The notes: generated by a model from the letters alone, not told the origin. DNA of 64,000 bases from Setaria digitata (GCA_003640385.1 RCAB01000002.1:434001-498000), one strand, 5' to 3'; counted from the stretch's first letter, positions 41,601 to 53,754 are shown. Made by a program: numbers and translations.

Positions 41601-43002
41601 CCTGTCTCTCCTTATTACATTGTTTTACCCATCACTGCAATCGACAGTACCTGATTCAAAATTCCAACTTGCAGAAGAAACCACTTTGTAGAGGCATTAA
41701 CGTCAAGAGAGGGAGTGAGTTCAACGATATAAAATAGTGGAAAATGAAGTTGAAATTGAAAACCTACCTCGATACAGCGATCATAGTGTTTATGACGACG
41801 TTCAAATTCAGCATATTTTCTCCAATATCCGTAACAGTAAGGATATCTTTTGAAAAAGTCATCATATGCTTCACGAGCCGCTTTTGTTTCATCCTAGATT
41901 AACTCAACATGTGCGTAATTAAATAACGAGTTCTTTCGATCCAATGAATAAATAAATGTTAAGAAAATATGACGAAACATGCAACTGCTAAAACCATAAA
42001 AATTAAGCCGAGATTTTTCATAGAGGACGAGATTTTTTTCCATATAGACAATATCTATTCAGGTAAAATATTTCTCAAACCTTATTTGTTTCATCCTAGA
42101 TTAACTCAACAGTGAATCTCAGCAGTATGAGTGACGTAGACTTACAAGTTGTTCAATGTACTGCAACAGATGAGTCCATGCATCAAAATTTCTTGAATCA
42201 TCTTTCAATGGCTTCCAACAAAGCTTCAATAAATCCGTTGTTTCCCGATCACTTGAACGACTTCTGCTGAAACACATCTTCAGCAATCGTTAAAAACATA
42301 ACAAGCCAAAATACACATGCTAACCTGTTTCGTATATAATTAATTTTAGTGAACTGATCATAAGGAATGTGGAAACTCACGATACGAAGCGAATTATAGA
42401 CTTAAATATCAATAATCCTTCTAATTAAACATAGCTTAAATAGATCATGTTCCCATCTAAGCTGTCATCATTAGAAAGCAAATTTTGAAGTAAAATTTTG
42501 CCAGAAGCCTTTTATCACTGATGCAATGAAACGATGACATTTGTTCCTTACGTGTTTCCCTATGAATCCAAATAGTACTCATACTTAGTGAAAATGACAG
42601 TTACCCCAACAATACTGTTTTCTATCCCTCTAAAATCCTTAAATGTTTACACTATAACTTCTACATCTTGAATCATCTGTTCATAAATCGTAAATCCTTG
42701 AACTATTGTCAGTAGGTCCTGTTATGAAACAGTTGGTCCATTCCATTAGTAGAAGAAGGCTATCTTTAAAATACGATTTTCTAAACGAGTTATAACCATC
42801 TCTTATTTAGGTTAACAAAAAATTTCGATCTGGCACAACAAAATCAAGCGAACCTTCGACGATCCCGATGATGACTTCGACTTCTCGTACGGCCGCGTCG
42901 TCTGCTATGACTACGGCCTCGATGACCGCTATTAGGACTTCGGCTATGACTAAGGCTACGACTTTTGCTAGAACTATCACTTCGACTCCGTTCACGCCCC
43001 AT
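35686..43002 (-). CDS. PRPF39: Pre-mRNA-processing factor 39 with N-terminal RS region
   Basis: HAT-repeat protein of the U1 snRNP that helps define 5' splice sites. Sixteen exons: 42854-43002, 42146-42266, 41768-41893, 41354-41469, 41110-41277, 40830-40905, 40609-40740, 40409-40519, 40149-40313, 39900-40029, 37625-37748, 37328-37505, 36979-37163, 36372-36467, 36161-36261, 35686-35867; 719 residues. Signature segments include [92 protein letters not shown] and [20 protein letters not shown], in the order of human PRPF39. The first exon encodes an Arg/Ser-dipeptide region ([16 protein letters not shown]...) that splices in frame into [15 protein letters not shown]. Other PRPF39 proteins I know lack such an RS region. 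The C-terminus is Gln/Tyr/Pro-rich ([12 protein letters not shown]), as in the human protein. Confidence 0.95.
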
Positions 43003-45189
43003 TTTCCCTGCCCTTTCACTAGCGTTTGGCTGAAGAATACAGAATAAATGGAAACCGAAATGAAATAATAATTCGCTTGATAACCGCAGGAAACAGAAAC
43101 TGCCCAGAGTCTCGATATATGACACAAACATTTCTGGCGATAGCTTCTAATCTTACGAATTCTCAAGTTACAGTTCTCTCCAACCGTATTACTCGTTGAG
43201 TTTAAGCACATGAACAATGAAAACAAAAAATGGAAAAACGCAGAATGCAAAGTAAAAAATATGTGTAGGTGTGGAAAGGGAAGAGTAGAATAGAACGCTA
43301 TAACAGTACGTGAAAAGACGTGAGAAGCAAGCGGGCCTTTCATGCGGTTGCATCGCGTACCCTATGCCATAAGATTTTCCCACGCGGAGTGGAGACAGTA
43401 CTAAGTAGTCATGTTTTTGGGGTGTGCCAGGAAGTTGGCTTTCCCATCTTTGCTGTACTATTTGGGCCTAGTTTAAAATTGTCCAGTGTCTGCAAGTTAA
43501 ATATTTATCATCCATTAAAACCGACTATCTTAATGAGGTATGGTTACAGGGCTCATTTATACTGATAATTTTTACAAATACAGGTAATTGTTTCCACTTT
43601 AGGCAAGCTTATGTTGACTTATCACCATAAAATTCCTGAATAAACTCTAGCATGTAATTATCGAGAGATACCAGAATTGCCTGAGTCATTGTGTGAGATT
43701 TCATTACAGAGAATATAATGATGCAATAAGACGTTTTATAATCTGGCAGGGAACGAAACCGTTTCTTTGGTGAGAGAAGTGGAAAATGTGTTTTGTTAAG
43801 ACAGATTAAAGAAGGATAGAATATTGTCTATTTCGAAATCAAATTAGCTCCAGTGTTTGTGTGTGGAACAGTGGACGAATCTGTGCTGTCTTCACCAAAA
43901 CATTCTCGAGATCAGCCCTAGGGTGGGAATGAATCCTGTGATGTCATGCTTAAGGAATAGATCTATTCACTGGTACAATGGGAGAGGCTAGGAATTTTGT
44001 TATTGACAGACAAGAAGTACATGGGGTCATCAGAAAATGTACTAACTGATCTACAGAAGTATCCCGGTGTGCTGAGATATTAGCTTGAAGGGAATAGGCA
44101 AGCAGGCCACATGCAAGAATGGCATTTCTGATGTCACCTGCAGAAGTGTTGATCGTTGATACAGATGCATGCATTTCCTGAAATTGATTGATTTCATGGT
44201 TGCTTTCTGAGCTTTTGCATACTGGCTAGTCGAACTCCCTTGTCTGTTAATATTCGACTCGCAACTGCGTAATTAACAAACATGATTTTCTCTTAATTTC
44301 AAATTTGAAAAGTTGTGACGATGATGTCTCAGTAACACGTCTCCATAACACGTATGTCAATGATAAAGTTTTAGGGCTGAATAGGTTCGAAATTATTGCT
44401 GTGGGATATAGTCATAGTAAGTACTTCGTAGAGTGTTTTCCTGTCCATTTTGAGCGTTTTATGTTAATTTTTTCAGTAACTCTTAGGAAAAAGCAAAAGT
44501 TTTAGGAAATTTTAGAGATGAAAATTCTGATACAAGAAAGTAGAATACGTGCAGTGTATAATGAGCCTTGGATGAGAGACAACAGATTGCCTCAGAACTT
44601 TCCAAGCGATTACGGAGAAGAGAAAGGTCGATGATTTCATTACCGCTAGGTGGAGTAAAGCTAGCTAATATTCCCTTCCTAGATTATTCCATTGCATAAT
44701 GAACGAGAGGTTAGTAGCGAGTTAAAAAATGATGTTGACGAGTTGAGAAAAATGACAACGGCTATTACCGATGGTTGGGAAAATGGAAATCAATAGAAGC
44801 TGACATCGTTGTTGTGAGATGTTTTCATTGTAGTTGGTATTTTCTCACGGAAATCGGTGGACGTAGCTCTCATCGATTCGATTTATATGTTTCCACTGGG
44901 AACTGTTCTTCATGTGTCTAAATTTGTACTAGCTTTTCCTCGTTGTGTATTGTTCTTTTCTTTTTATACTTGTAAGAATAATTGTCATTTATTGATCTTC
45001 AACTAATCGCTTTAGCATTTGTTTATTTAGCATTTAGCATCTCAGTGCTTTAAAAAGTGATTTAAGTATTAGATTCCTGTCCTAATTTCGCCTTTGATAA
45101 TTGGCTGTATTTTGATTTCAAATTTACGGTTTTCAGGTAATAAATTCCAAAGATTTTGACAGACTCTGCACCGTTTCAATTGCTTTTTA
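43003..45189. other. Divergent promoter region between PRPF39 and alpha-SNAP
   Basis: The two flanking genes are transcribed away from each other, so both promoters should lie here. No convincing coding exon was found; a 74-codon minus-strand frame at 43950-44174 has no recognisable domain. No TATA box or other specific element is claimed. Confidence 0.55.
43030..43041 (-). promoter_or_regulatory. Candidate trans-splice acceptor of PRPF39
   Basis: On the minus strand TGTATTCTTCAG ends 27 bases before the PRPF39 ATG, and no upstream coding exon was found. An acceptor with no matching donor just upstream of the first ATG is typical of nematode spliced-leader addition. Confidence 0.5.
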
Positions 45190-48100
45190 ATGGCGGAAAA
45201 CGAGGCTAAAGCTCGGAAGAAGCTGGAAGATGCGGAGAAAAAAGCAAAAGGTGGAGGCGGATTTTTTAGTGGCCTATTTGGCAATGCCAAAGCAGAAGAA
45301 GCTGCTGACCTTTTTGTACAGGTTAGTATATTACAGTTTCTATCGAATTTAATCGCATTTTCCATTTTGACAACCTGTTATTATTTGAATCCGAACTTGT
45401 TTTTGTATTGTCTTCAAAAATTTGCAGAGTTCATATCAAAAGATAAACTTTTTTGGAATTTGAGTTCTGCACCTTGCTTTCCAATCTCCTGGACTTAGTT
45501 TGGTGCATATGGTTTGCATTGACTTTTAATCTCTCTTACGTTTGGTTTGGATTTTGTAGATTCTTTTGAAAAGTTCTAGGAGGATTCAGAAACCGTCTTA
45601 GTATGCGAAGAAAATGGCTGTGGAATGGGTTTTGATGATCTGGCCTCTTTTGAATACCATTACGAACGGTCTCATAGACATCAGTGTGCTATATGCGGAA
45701 GGCAGTTTTCGAACATACACTGTCTAGAAATTCATGCCGACGAAAATCATTGTTCGATTTTTAAAATTAAACGAGACCGTAATCCTTCGATAGCTTTATT
45801 TCGATGTTACGAGGCTTCCTGTTCCCAAGCATTTGCTAATCCCGGAGAAAGAAATTGTCACTCTGAAAAGATACATAATATCCGAGGTCCTTCTCAGTCT
45901 ATGGAAAAGCGGAAATTACCACAAAAGCAATTTGCAATATCACAAATTAATAAAGTTACTACTCCCCCCCATTTGTGTCCTCGAACACCACGAGCAGTAG
46001 TCTTTGGTAATGAGCAGAAGGAGCCAACTTTTGAATCTGGAAAGCAAAAGTTTTCGCAAGGCAATGAAAGGATAAAAGAAATTATGTAGTATTGTAATGT
46101 ACTCTCAATTTTTCATGAAGATTTCGCAGGTTCTGTTCATTTTTCATTCTGAAGTTAGAAAGCTTGTTTGTTTGAGCAGCAAAAATGAGCGGAACCAGTT
46201 AGTAGCTATCTACAGTAATTTTAGAGGTTCTCCCAGGTTAACTGTGAATTAACTATAATTTATAGCTTTACATTTTCTTGGTAATGTCATTGACTTTTTC
46301 GATTTGTAGCTAGTTGTTGAGGAATTGTACAAAATAAAAGGTTATATGTTATAAATCCCTTCACAGAACGTAAAATTGAGATATAATAACATTGGAAATG
46401 GTAAACTGCATGAACGACAAATGTAGATAAGGAGTTTCTTCGTCATTTACAGATGCCATCCATATCACGTTGCTTCTTTCTCTATCCAATAAAATTATCG
46501 TATATTTCTGACATTAACGAAACAAAAATAAGCTAGTTCGGAATAACTTTTTTTTGACCAACACTTTTAAAAATTGTACTGTTAAAAAGACAACTAGTGA
46601 GTTAGTTGTATTATATTGTTGGGAACTTTTTTGATTACAATCTTAGATTTGATGAGTATGCATCCTTATCCATTGTGATTCACTGTTAATTAAGGCAGGG
46701 AATTTGTTCAAAATTTCAAAGTTATGGAAAGAAGCAGGTGATGCATTTGTACGATCAGCAGAAATACATGCAGCAGCTACTGATCGGAAACACGATGCAG
46801 CATCAAATTATGCAGAAGCAGCCAATTGTTATCGTAAAGTTAATCCACAGGTATGCTGTAGGCATTTGATTGCAGGAAAACACCTCAACTTTGATCCAGT
46901 TTTAAGTTATTTTCTCAATTTTTATTGATACTCGATAATCTATAATGCTGTTTGAGTCTCTCTTGACTTATTTTCAATTTTGACTGTATGTCCTCATTTT
47001 ATCTCAGGTTTTAGTTCTTCTCCTGTATGAAAATTTCGACAGTGTCATTTTCTGTTGGTAATAATAGAATTTTTGTGGGATGAAAACTGTGGATCAAATT
47101 GAGGAGTTAACGGTTTCAGTGTATTAAATTAAATTAAAGTGCCACTTTCATAGTTTGATTCAATGCACTGAATTATTATGGAATTCTTTGTCCTTAAGTT
47201 CATCAGGAGTAATATTCATGTGACACAATTGAGTGTCCATTTCGACGGTGAGGTAGATTTTCAAATTGTTGCTTTTTTTTTGCATTTTCCATTTTTAACG
47301 ACATCAAAGTGGACTTGACTGCATTTTATGACAGTGCGTGAATTGGTGCAGTAACATATTCCTTGTTAATTTAAAATGATGTAGAAACTTTGTTTTTTAG
47401 ATACAGCGTAAATCTTTCCTTTTGTAATGATATTTTACTCAAAGTGGAAAATATGTTGGGTGGTAAACGAGTCCTTAAAAAGCAATGGTTGATATGTTTG
47501 CAGCTAGCAATTGATTGTTTGATGAAAACTGCTGAAACCTATACGGATATGGGACGTTTCAATATGGCGGCTAAATATCATTGCACAATGGCTGAAATTT
47601 TTGAAAGTGAGGCACCAGATATGGCACAGGCTATGGCTCATTATCAAGTATGGTTTTATGTTTAGCGAGAAAGTTTTATTTTATTTCAAAAAACAAGTGC
47701 ATCTCTGGTTCATTTCATTTGATTTTGTAATTTGACCATATTTCTGCTTTTAAGGAAGCAGCTGATTTTTATAAGGGAGAAGAAAGCCGAAGTTCAGCAA
47801 CCAAATGTATGATTAAAGTTGCGCAGGTAATTTTAGCCACTATCAGTACGACTGCTTCAAAAAGCTTAACTTATAAATGCTATTATCAATGTGGTTACAG
47901 TATGCTGCACAATTGGATGATTATAAAAGGGCAATCAAAATTTTCGAAGAAGTGGCTACTTGGGAAGCAGATCATCCGACTTTAAAATATGCTGCAAAGA
48001 ATCACTTCTTCCAAGCTCTTCTTTGCTACCTTTGTTCTGATTTGGTGAACTACTTTATTTTCTATTTTTAATCATTTTTTTTTCTTGAAGGAAACTTGAA

Positions 48101-48654
48101 AGTGAACCTAACAATTTCACCAATTTATTTTATGGAAAAGGACAAATTGCAGTTATGTATATTTTCTTTAAACTTAATAAGAGCAATTATGAATTAAACA
48201 CCAGACCGGAAATAAATATGCTGAAGTATGACTAAGCCTCAGTAACACCAGAAACAATGTATGTCTACATTTTAACATTTTTGCTTGTCGCGCTATTTTT
48301 TTTTTCCTTTTAGCTCGATACTCAGAATGCATTGAAGCGCTACGAAGAAATTTCCCCATCATTTGTGGATTCAAGAGAATACAAACTTCTGAAGTTGGTT
48401 TCTTCTATTTTTGTGATTAATTTCTGATGTTTTGTGGTTTTATTGCATGTAATCAGTATTTCAGTATTATAGTTCAGTTTTTAACTGTTGTTTCCAGTGA
48501 ATTAATTTCGTGTTTGGAAGACAAAAACCAAGCAAAGTTTACGGAAGTAGTGAAATCGTTTGACAAAATTTCGCGTTTGGATCAGTGGCACACATCACTT
48601 CTGGTCAAAATCAAACGATCATGCGGTGATGAAGATGACGATGATCTTAAGTGA
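45190..48654 (+). CDS. snap-1: Alpha-SNAP (NSF attachment protein)
   Basis: Adaptor that recruits the NSF ATPase to SNARE complexes for disassembly after membrane fusion. Seven exons: 45190-45321, 46695-46850, 47504-47647, 47755-47826, 47901-48044, 48314-48393 and 48498-48654; 294 residues, the usual alpha-SNAP length. Seen: the N-terminal loop KGGGGFFSGLFG that contacts membrane, TPR-like helices (MKTAETYTDMGRFNMAAKYH, ADFYKGEESRSSATKCMIK, YKRAIKIFEEVA), and the C-terminal SRLDQWHTSLLVKIK with an acidic DEDDDDLK tail that engages NSF. The second exon uses a TTAATTAAG acceptor, which is phase-consistent though weaker than its neighbours. The first intron (45322-46694) contains a separate zinc-finger coding exon. 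Confidence 0.96.
45580..46089 (+). CDS. ZNF511: C2H2 zinc-finger protein, ZNF511-like, inside alpha-SNAP intron 1
   Basis: An open frame of 169 codons plus stop follows the acceptor AAGTTCTAG at 45571-45579. It encodes three C2H2 fingers: CEENGC...H....H, CAICGRQF...H....H and CYEASC...H....H. The arrangement YHYERSHRHQCAICGRQF followed by HADENHCSIFKIK matches the ZNF511 pattern. No ATG precedes the first finger (first in-frame ATG at 45625), so at least one 5' exon is missing. Two possibilities: an unrecognised short 5' exon between 45322 and 45579, or splicing from alpha-SNAP exon 1, whose donor is phase 0 and fits in frame. The nested gene is on the same strand as its host. Nucleic-acid binding is inferred from the fingers; the role is unknown. 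Confidence 0.75.
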   Translation, partial: EDSETVLVCEENGCGMGFDDLASFEYHYERSHRHQCAICGRQFSNIHCLEIHADENHCSIFKIKRDRNPSIALFRCYEASCSQAFANPGERNCHSEKIHNIRGPSQSMEKRKLPQKQFAISQINKVTTPPHLCPRTPRAVVFGNEQKEPTFESGKQKFSQGNERIKEIM

Positions 48655-49521
48655 TCTTTTATTGTTTGTTGTTCATAAACTACTAATCACTTATGCTGTT
48701 GTAATTCCAGAATCATTTTTATATAAAAATAAGAACTGTAACTTCTTCCAGTAGTAAGGTTTTGAAATTCCTCGTACCATTTCAAACTTTTTCACTCGAG
48801 GAACGAGTAACAAGCAGTTTTAAGTTATTTGGGTTCGTCTGATTGCAGTTGGGATTGTGTTAGAAGAATTAGCAAAGAAGTATAAATTTTAAAGTTCAGT
48901 TCATTTTGTGGTACTAGGAGGATTTATATTTGTTGTAATTTATTTCAGTGACTTTTAGAAAATAAGTTTTTTTACTAATGTAAGGATCTTATTAATTATT
49001 TCAAGTTTTTTAAAGAACTGGCAAGATTTAACCAGTTGAAATAATGGGATATTTGTCTGATATAGATGAGGGTCCTCTACATAAAATTATGCTATACCTT
49101 ACCTACTCACATTGCTTTTTTTTAAAATTAGTGATGCTTCATAAAGTTCATGTACATATGATGCTGCTCGCTATATCATTGAGTGTGCTTATAAGTGGTT
49201 TTGAATGTCTGATATTAATCATTTTGAAACAAGCAAGACTAATTTTTTTTTATGCCAGTGTCGATTCCTGATCAATTAATATTCTTGGGTCTTTTAAATG
49301 TTTTTCTCGAATATCACTGAGAAATGTGTTATACTCACTCATAAAGGTGTCTACTGCTGTTGGATGTCCTCTGTAATACCTTTGATATCGTCTGTTTTAT
49401 CAATTTTTTAAGATTAAAGAATTAAGGGGAGGATAAGAGTGTCTTGAATTATTTATGAGAGTATTCCGAAATGATATAAGAAGCTATTAAATAGTTTCAT
49501 TTTGAGTCATTTAGTAATTCG
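48655..49521 (+). other. Spacer between alpha-SNAP and the coiled-coil gene
   Basis: Should hold the alpha-SNAP 3'UTR and the upstream region of the next gene on the same strand. No additional coding exon was supported; a 75-codon hydrophobic frame at 49044-49271 shows no domain. Confidence 0.5.
49509..49514 (+). promoter_or_regulatory. Candidate trans-splice acceptor of the 49522 gene
   Basis: ATTTAG ends seven bases before the ATG at 49522, with no preceding donor or exon. This fits spliced-leader trans-splicing. Confidence 0.45.
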
Positions 49522-51179
49522 ATGTATTCACACAATGGCTCAATTTACAATGAGAGAATTGCTAATGATTGTATAGAAGCAAAGAAGAGTGACAGTGAAT
49601 GGAAAATGAAGTACGAAAAGTAAGTTTCATAAGAAGTCGATAAAGAAAAGTGGAGGTGAGTACTGCAAAAGTTACCAGTGCTCTATTTCGTATTTGGTAG
49701 TGCTAAATACCGGGTGTGACCACGGTAAGACAGCGAAATATTTCCAAGCGGATCCTTTTTCAGGTTAGAAGAACAGTATAAGATAATGAAAAATAGGAAT
49801 GAAGAACTCGAAGACCGATTATTAAATTTGGTTGAAAAGGTGGAGCAGGAAAGGATTATTTTTTCAAGCGAAATAGATCAACTTCTTGGGTGAGGAGATG
49901 TTTCCTATTTTTATCTCTTGTAGTGGTCCGTATGCCACACTGCTTGTGCTGTTTTTGAGCAATAGCTGTCCAGCATCTTTGTAGTCTAAAGTTGAAATAA
50001 AGAACTGTATTTAAGAATTAGTTATTTTCATTTAGAACCGTGGCACAGGCTAATCACAGAATCTCAACACTTGAAGATAACTGTGTAAGTTTGAAATTCT
50101 TCCTCCTGTCGAGTAAAACATTAGTTAGTGACTAGAATTTTCTAATATGGTCGCTAACCGTCCACATTTGAATAAACTGCTATTCTCTCTTTTCTTGAGC
50201 AAGATTTACTTGTTTTCAATTACCTCTTTGCAGACCGACGATTTTGTTCGACTTTCAGGCTCGTTATAAAAAAGATTGCATTCTAGCTGTAAATCTTCTG
50301 CATTGTGAACCGTCAAAATATATACAGCAAGAAAAAGCACCAGATGTTCTTTCAAAGGAATTACCGCAGAAGGTTTTAAGGCGTGCCAACTTTTCCGGCA
50401 TATTTTGAATGATATTTTAGTTTTGACTCTTGACATTTGAAAACATAAGGGAAAAATTTCACCGTGAAGAATATGGAACATGTTTATTTTTGTCATAATA
50501 ATAACTCCAATAGCTGATTCCAGAATATAACGGTGGTCCGCAGCATTGCTACCTTCCCTCCCATGGCTGCTTATTTTCCTGATGACACTTATCTAGAACC
50601 CGATGAGCCCGCGCTACGAGAAAATCAGGAACAGATGGTAATCCTTCATTTCATTTAAAAGTTTCTAATAGCCTACATAAATGTAACATTAGTATTACTA
50701 ATACTTCTAATTGTATTGCGCGTTGAACTAATTTCAGCGCATGAAATTACACTATTTTGATTTGTGTGAATCCTATGTTGAAGTTGGTATACTCTTGGTG
50801 CATAAAGATTCTAAAATAATAAAATCGACCTGTTTCAGGCTTCTTTGACAGTGCCATCAAATTTCACATCAGAATTTGTTAAGAAAATTAAGAACGACGA
50901 ACATTACAGGTTTATTTAAAATAATATATTAAGCAGACTTACTATCAAAGACATCTTTGTAAAGGTATAGGGTTTAAAATGCTCAGACTGAGCAAATTTT
51001 TGATTTTTATATATAAACTGGGATTGATGACTTGCAGCTATGTTGATTTGAAACGATGTCCCAAGTGCGACACAGTTCAAGTAGCAGTTTCGCGAGAAAC
51101 TCAAACTATCGAGTTACAAGCTCCTTGGCCGAGAATTATTAATAGCCCTGCTCGATACCATACAGAATTTACGATATGA
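49522..51179 (+). CDS. Coiled-coil protein resembling TJAP1/BEGAIN
   Basis: Seven exons: 49522-49619, 49764-49889, 50036-50084, 50259-50372, 50524-50637, 50839-50909 and 51038-51179; 237 residues, phases consistent. The N-terminal half is a coiled coil (EEQYKIMKNRNEELEDRLLN and following heptads). It is followed by ARYKKDCILAVNLLHCEPSK, which recalls the conserved block after the coiled coil in tight-junction-associated protein 1 and BEGAIN, then a TFPPMAAYFPDD segment and a C-terminal CPKC pair with VSRETQTIELQ. The family assignment rests on that one block from memory and is moderate. It may be a membrane-junction or Golgi-associated scaffold; no catalytic motif was seen. Same strand as alpha-SNAP, 867 bases downstream. 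Confidence 0.75.
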
Positions 51180-51796
51180 TACAAAAACTGTACTTGTGTT
51201 TTATGGGTTCTGCCGGCGAAAGCCCCTACTTCTTTACTACCGTTTTTTTCTGTCCATAATTAGCGTACAGCCTGACATTGGAAGTTTAGATTCCGACTTT
51301 TTGTCCAGTGCCACTTTTCGCTCAATGGTCTTTACTTTCTTTCAGGAAAATTTCAGTTTTCTTATTAGTGCCTTCTATAATATAATCTAATGTAATAAAA
51401 CACTTTAATGTACAGAAGAGGAAGGTAAATGTAATTTATTTATATATGAAAAGATCAAAACATTTTATTTGGCTTTTGTAAGTAAAATTGATGTCGCTAA
51501 ATTATCGTGAAACAACTTTCTTCATCTCTATTTTATCACTTCCGTCTTTCGCTTTTTCTGGTATGTCCTTAGCTTGTCTGAATATCAAAGGCAATATGAA
51601 GAAGTATCAACAATTTTCTTACTCGATTAAAAGGAATTCACAAAAATATTTTGTAGGAGTTTATAATTCCTTAATTATACATCCTGAGGTCTTGAAAGAC
51701 CGCAAGGCTGCAGAAGTTGAACTATCTGGAACATGATCGCACATCCAGCACTTCACAAAATTCCAGAAGTGGTATTCAGTTCTTTTGCTACACCTC
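51180..51796. other. Convergent 3' region
   Basis: The coiled-coil gene (plus) and the SUPT7L-like gene (minus) end facing each other, so this should be their 3'UTRs. AATAAA occurs at about 51395 on the plus strand. An 82-codon plus frame at 51488-51736 has no recognisable domain. Confidence 0.5.
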
Positions 51797-53754
51797 CTAA
51801 GAACATTTCAATGATGCTTCACTTTCGAAACAATTGATTTTCTTCGCTTGAAAAGGAGCAAATTTTTCCGCTGCCTTTTCATATTTTTTTGTGCAAGAAA
51901 GGAATATTCTATCATGGTAGAAAACGACACGATTTTTATAGAATTCCTGCAGTTCTGTTACATTCCTGATATTCTCCAAGCGAAGCGCATGCATTAGTGC
52001 TGACTGAAAATTTAGAGCTATTTCAATCATTTTTTTTTTTTTTTTTCACTAGTCAGAATTACATATAGCACTGTGTAATGGCAGACCACATGAATCCAAA
52101 CGGCTCAAGAAAATCTATACTTGAAGGAATAACAAAAGCTCTAAGCTTGCTGACTTCCTTTGGGGATACATGTGTTTTCCGAACAACTGCTTTTAAGATG
52201 CTTTGTTCCGAAATCTTTTGGAAATGTTGAGGAAATGAACGGTGGGTGGAAGTGTATTTCTTCCTTTCAATTTATATGACATAAAAACACAAATGTAAAG
52301 CAACGTACGGGGAATGCCGTCTCTCTGCCTTCTACTCGTCGATGATGCGAAAGATTCAAATTCAAACACATTCGTTTTATTCTCGCAGCAACAATACGTG
52401 ATATGAGATATACCATAGACGATTCCATTTCTTAATGAATTTTTTAAATAATCTACTCTATTAGTAGAACGCAGCCAATAAGCTAGATGTTAAGTGCTAA
52501 AAAATGTGAGAAAGACAAAGTTCAAAATTAATAAAGCCAATAGATGTATTTAGAAATTTCAACGTGAATCTGATTATTAGAGTAGTTTGAAGCATTAACC
52601 TACTAACGAAACCTAGATGAGCTGCTAAAACAGCTATCGCTTTTCTCAACAACATTTGCACATCTTCCTCCGAAAACTCATTTGCCATGTCTTCCCTGCA
52701 ACTTTTGTAACCTTTAAAATCTTCCGGTAGAAATTATCGACCCAAAAAATTTTAAATGATTTCACGAACTACCTTGCTTCCACTTTTTCCTCTTTTTTCT
52801 TTTTCTAATGAAATTGAGGTGTCCAAAGCACTTACGAGTTAGGCAAATTCAATTTTAATGGATTGAATGCAGGTAGAGATGGTGGTGGTCCCATCCTCAC
52901 TCGATAACAATTCAGTTTACGCCTGTACTGCAGCAAAGAAATAGTGTGCATCACTAAAGGATCGAAATAAATCCTGCAGTACAAAACTTCACCGAATAGA
53001 ATATTTTTAATGCACGAATATTATTCAGAACAGATGAAAAGTTATAATTGAAGTTTTCCAGTCCCCAAATATAATGAAATTCCAAAGCTTGAATTAGAAA
53101 AAGCCGAATTTACTTTAAGCTAAACCAAATGACAACAACAAATATAGGTCTTCAACAAACCCAAAAGAACTCACTCTACAACTTTGCATTCCTCTACTTT
53201 TCCACAGCAGTTGAACAACGTATTCTTGTCAACCGAACTGCCTAAGAAAATTAAAGAACTAGATGAATATTTAAACAATATTAAGCAAAGTAATTCTAAA
53301 TAAACGGCTTTATAACAGTGAAATGTTTAAAACATACGGTTGACTTCAAAGTCATAAAATTCATAAATGTAGTTCCTATGCGCCAGTAAAAAACATTACC
53401 AAGAAATTTAAAGAACTAACCAACAACAGATTCCGAAGGAGGTAGCACAGTCTCCAGCTTACGAAACATAACATCCAAATCACTAATACAGGTGTTCTAA
53501 AAGTCGTGTAAAGGATGAGAAACATTCGTCAGATTTAGAAACTTTAGGGAACTAAAATTCAATAACCTTTCACCCGCCGAATAATTCCAAAATACGTGGA
53601 ATGAATTCTACGACTAAGCAGAAAACACTATCACGATCAAGTGTTGTGAGACTACTGAAGGAAAATATTCCAGGCATTGTTAAATCGAACAACTTATCTC
53701 CTGCAGATTCTACCAAAGAAATTTACTGCTGTTCCAAGGAAGTACGCTACTCAT
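51797..53754 (-). CDS. SUPT7L: SUPT7L/SPT7-like SAGA (STAGA) subunit with histone fold
   Basis: Structural subunit of the SAGA/STAGA histone acetyltransferase that pairs with TAF10 through a bromodomain-associated histone fold. Eight exons: 53714-53754, 53574-53613, 53421-53496, 53175-53241, 52836-52973, 52613-52695, 52309-52430 and 51797-52003; 257 residues. Similarity to human SUPT7L is low but collinear. ECKVVEIYFDP recalls FRLVEVHDPP, MHTISLLQYRRKL recalls IHTIQLIQHNRRL, LLRKAIAVLAAHL begins the histone fold, RRVEGRETAFP recalls REARLGQTPFP, and NVTELQEFYKNRVVFYHDRI recalls SVLSLQKFWQHRIKDYHSYM. The protein is much shorter than the human one (about 400 residues) and lacks its C-terminal tail. 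The least certain acceptor is ATTAAG at the 52430 exon. The gene is invisible as a single frame because its exons are short. Confidence 0.75.

Noticed and set aside
43950..44174. 74-codon minus frame after a TTTCAG
   Set aside because: No recognisable family and no partner exons found in the PRPF39/alpha-SNAP promoter region.
51488..51736. 82-codon plus frame ending KDRKAAEVELSGT
   Set aside because: Sits between two convergent genes, has no domain or flanking exons, and is probably 3'UTR.
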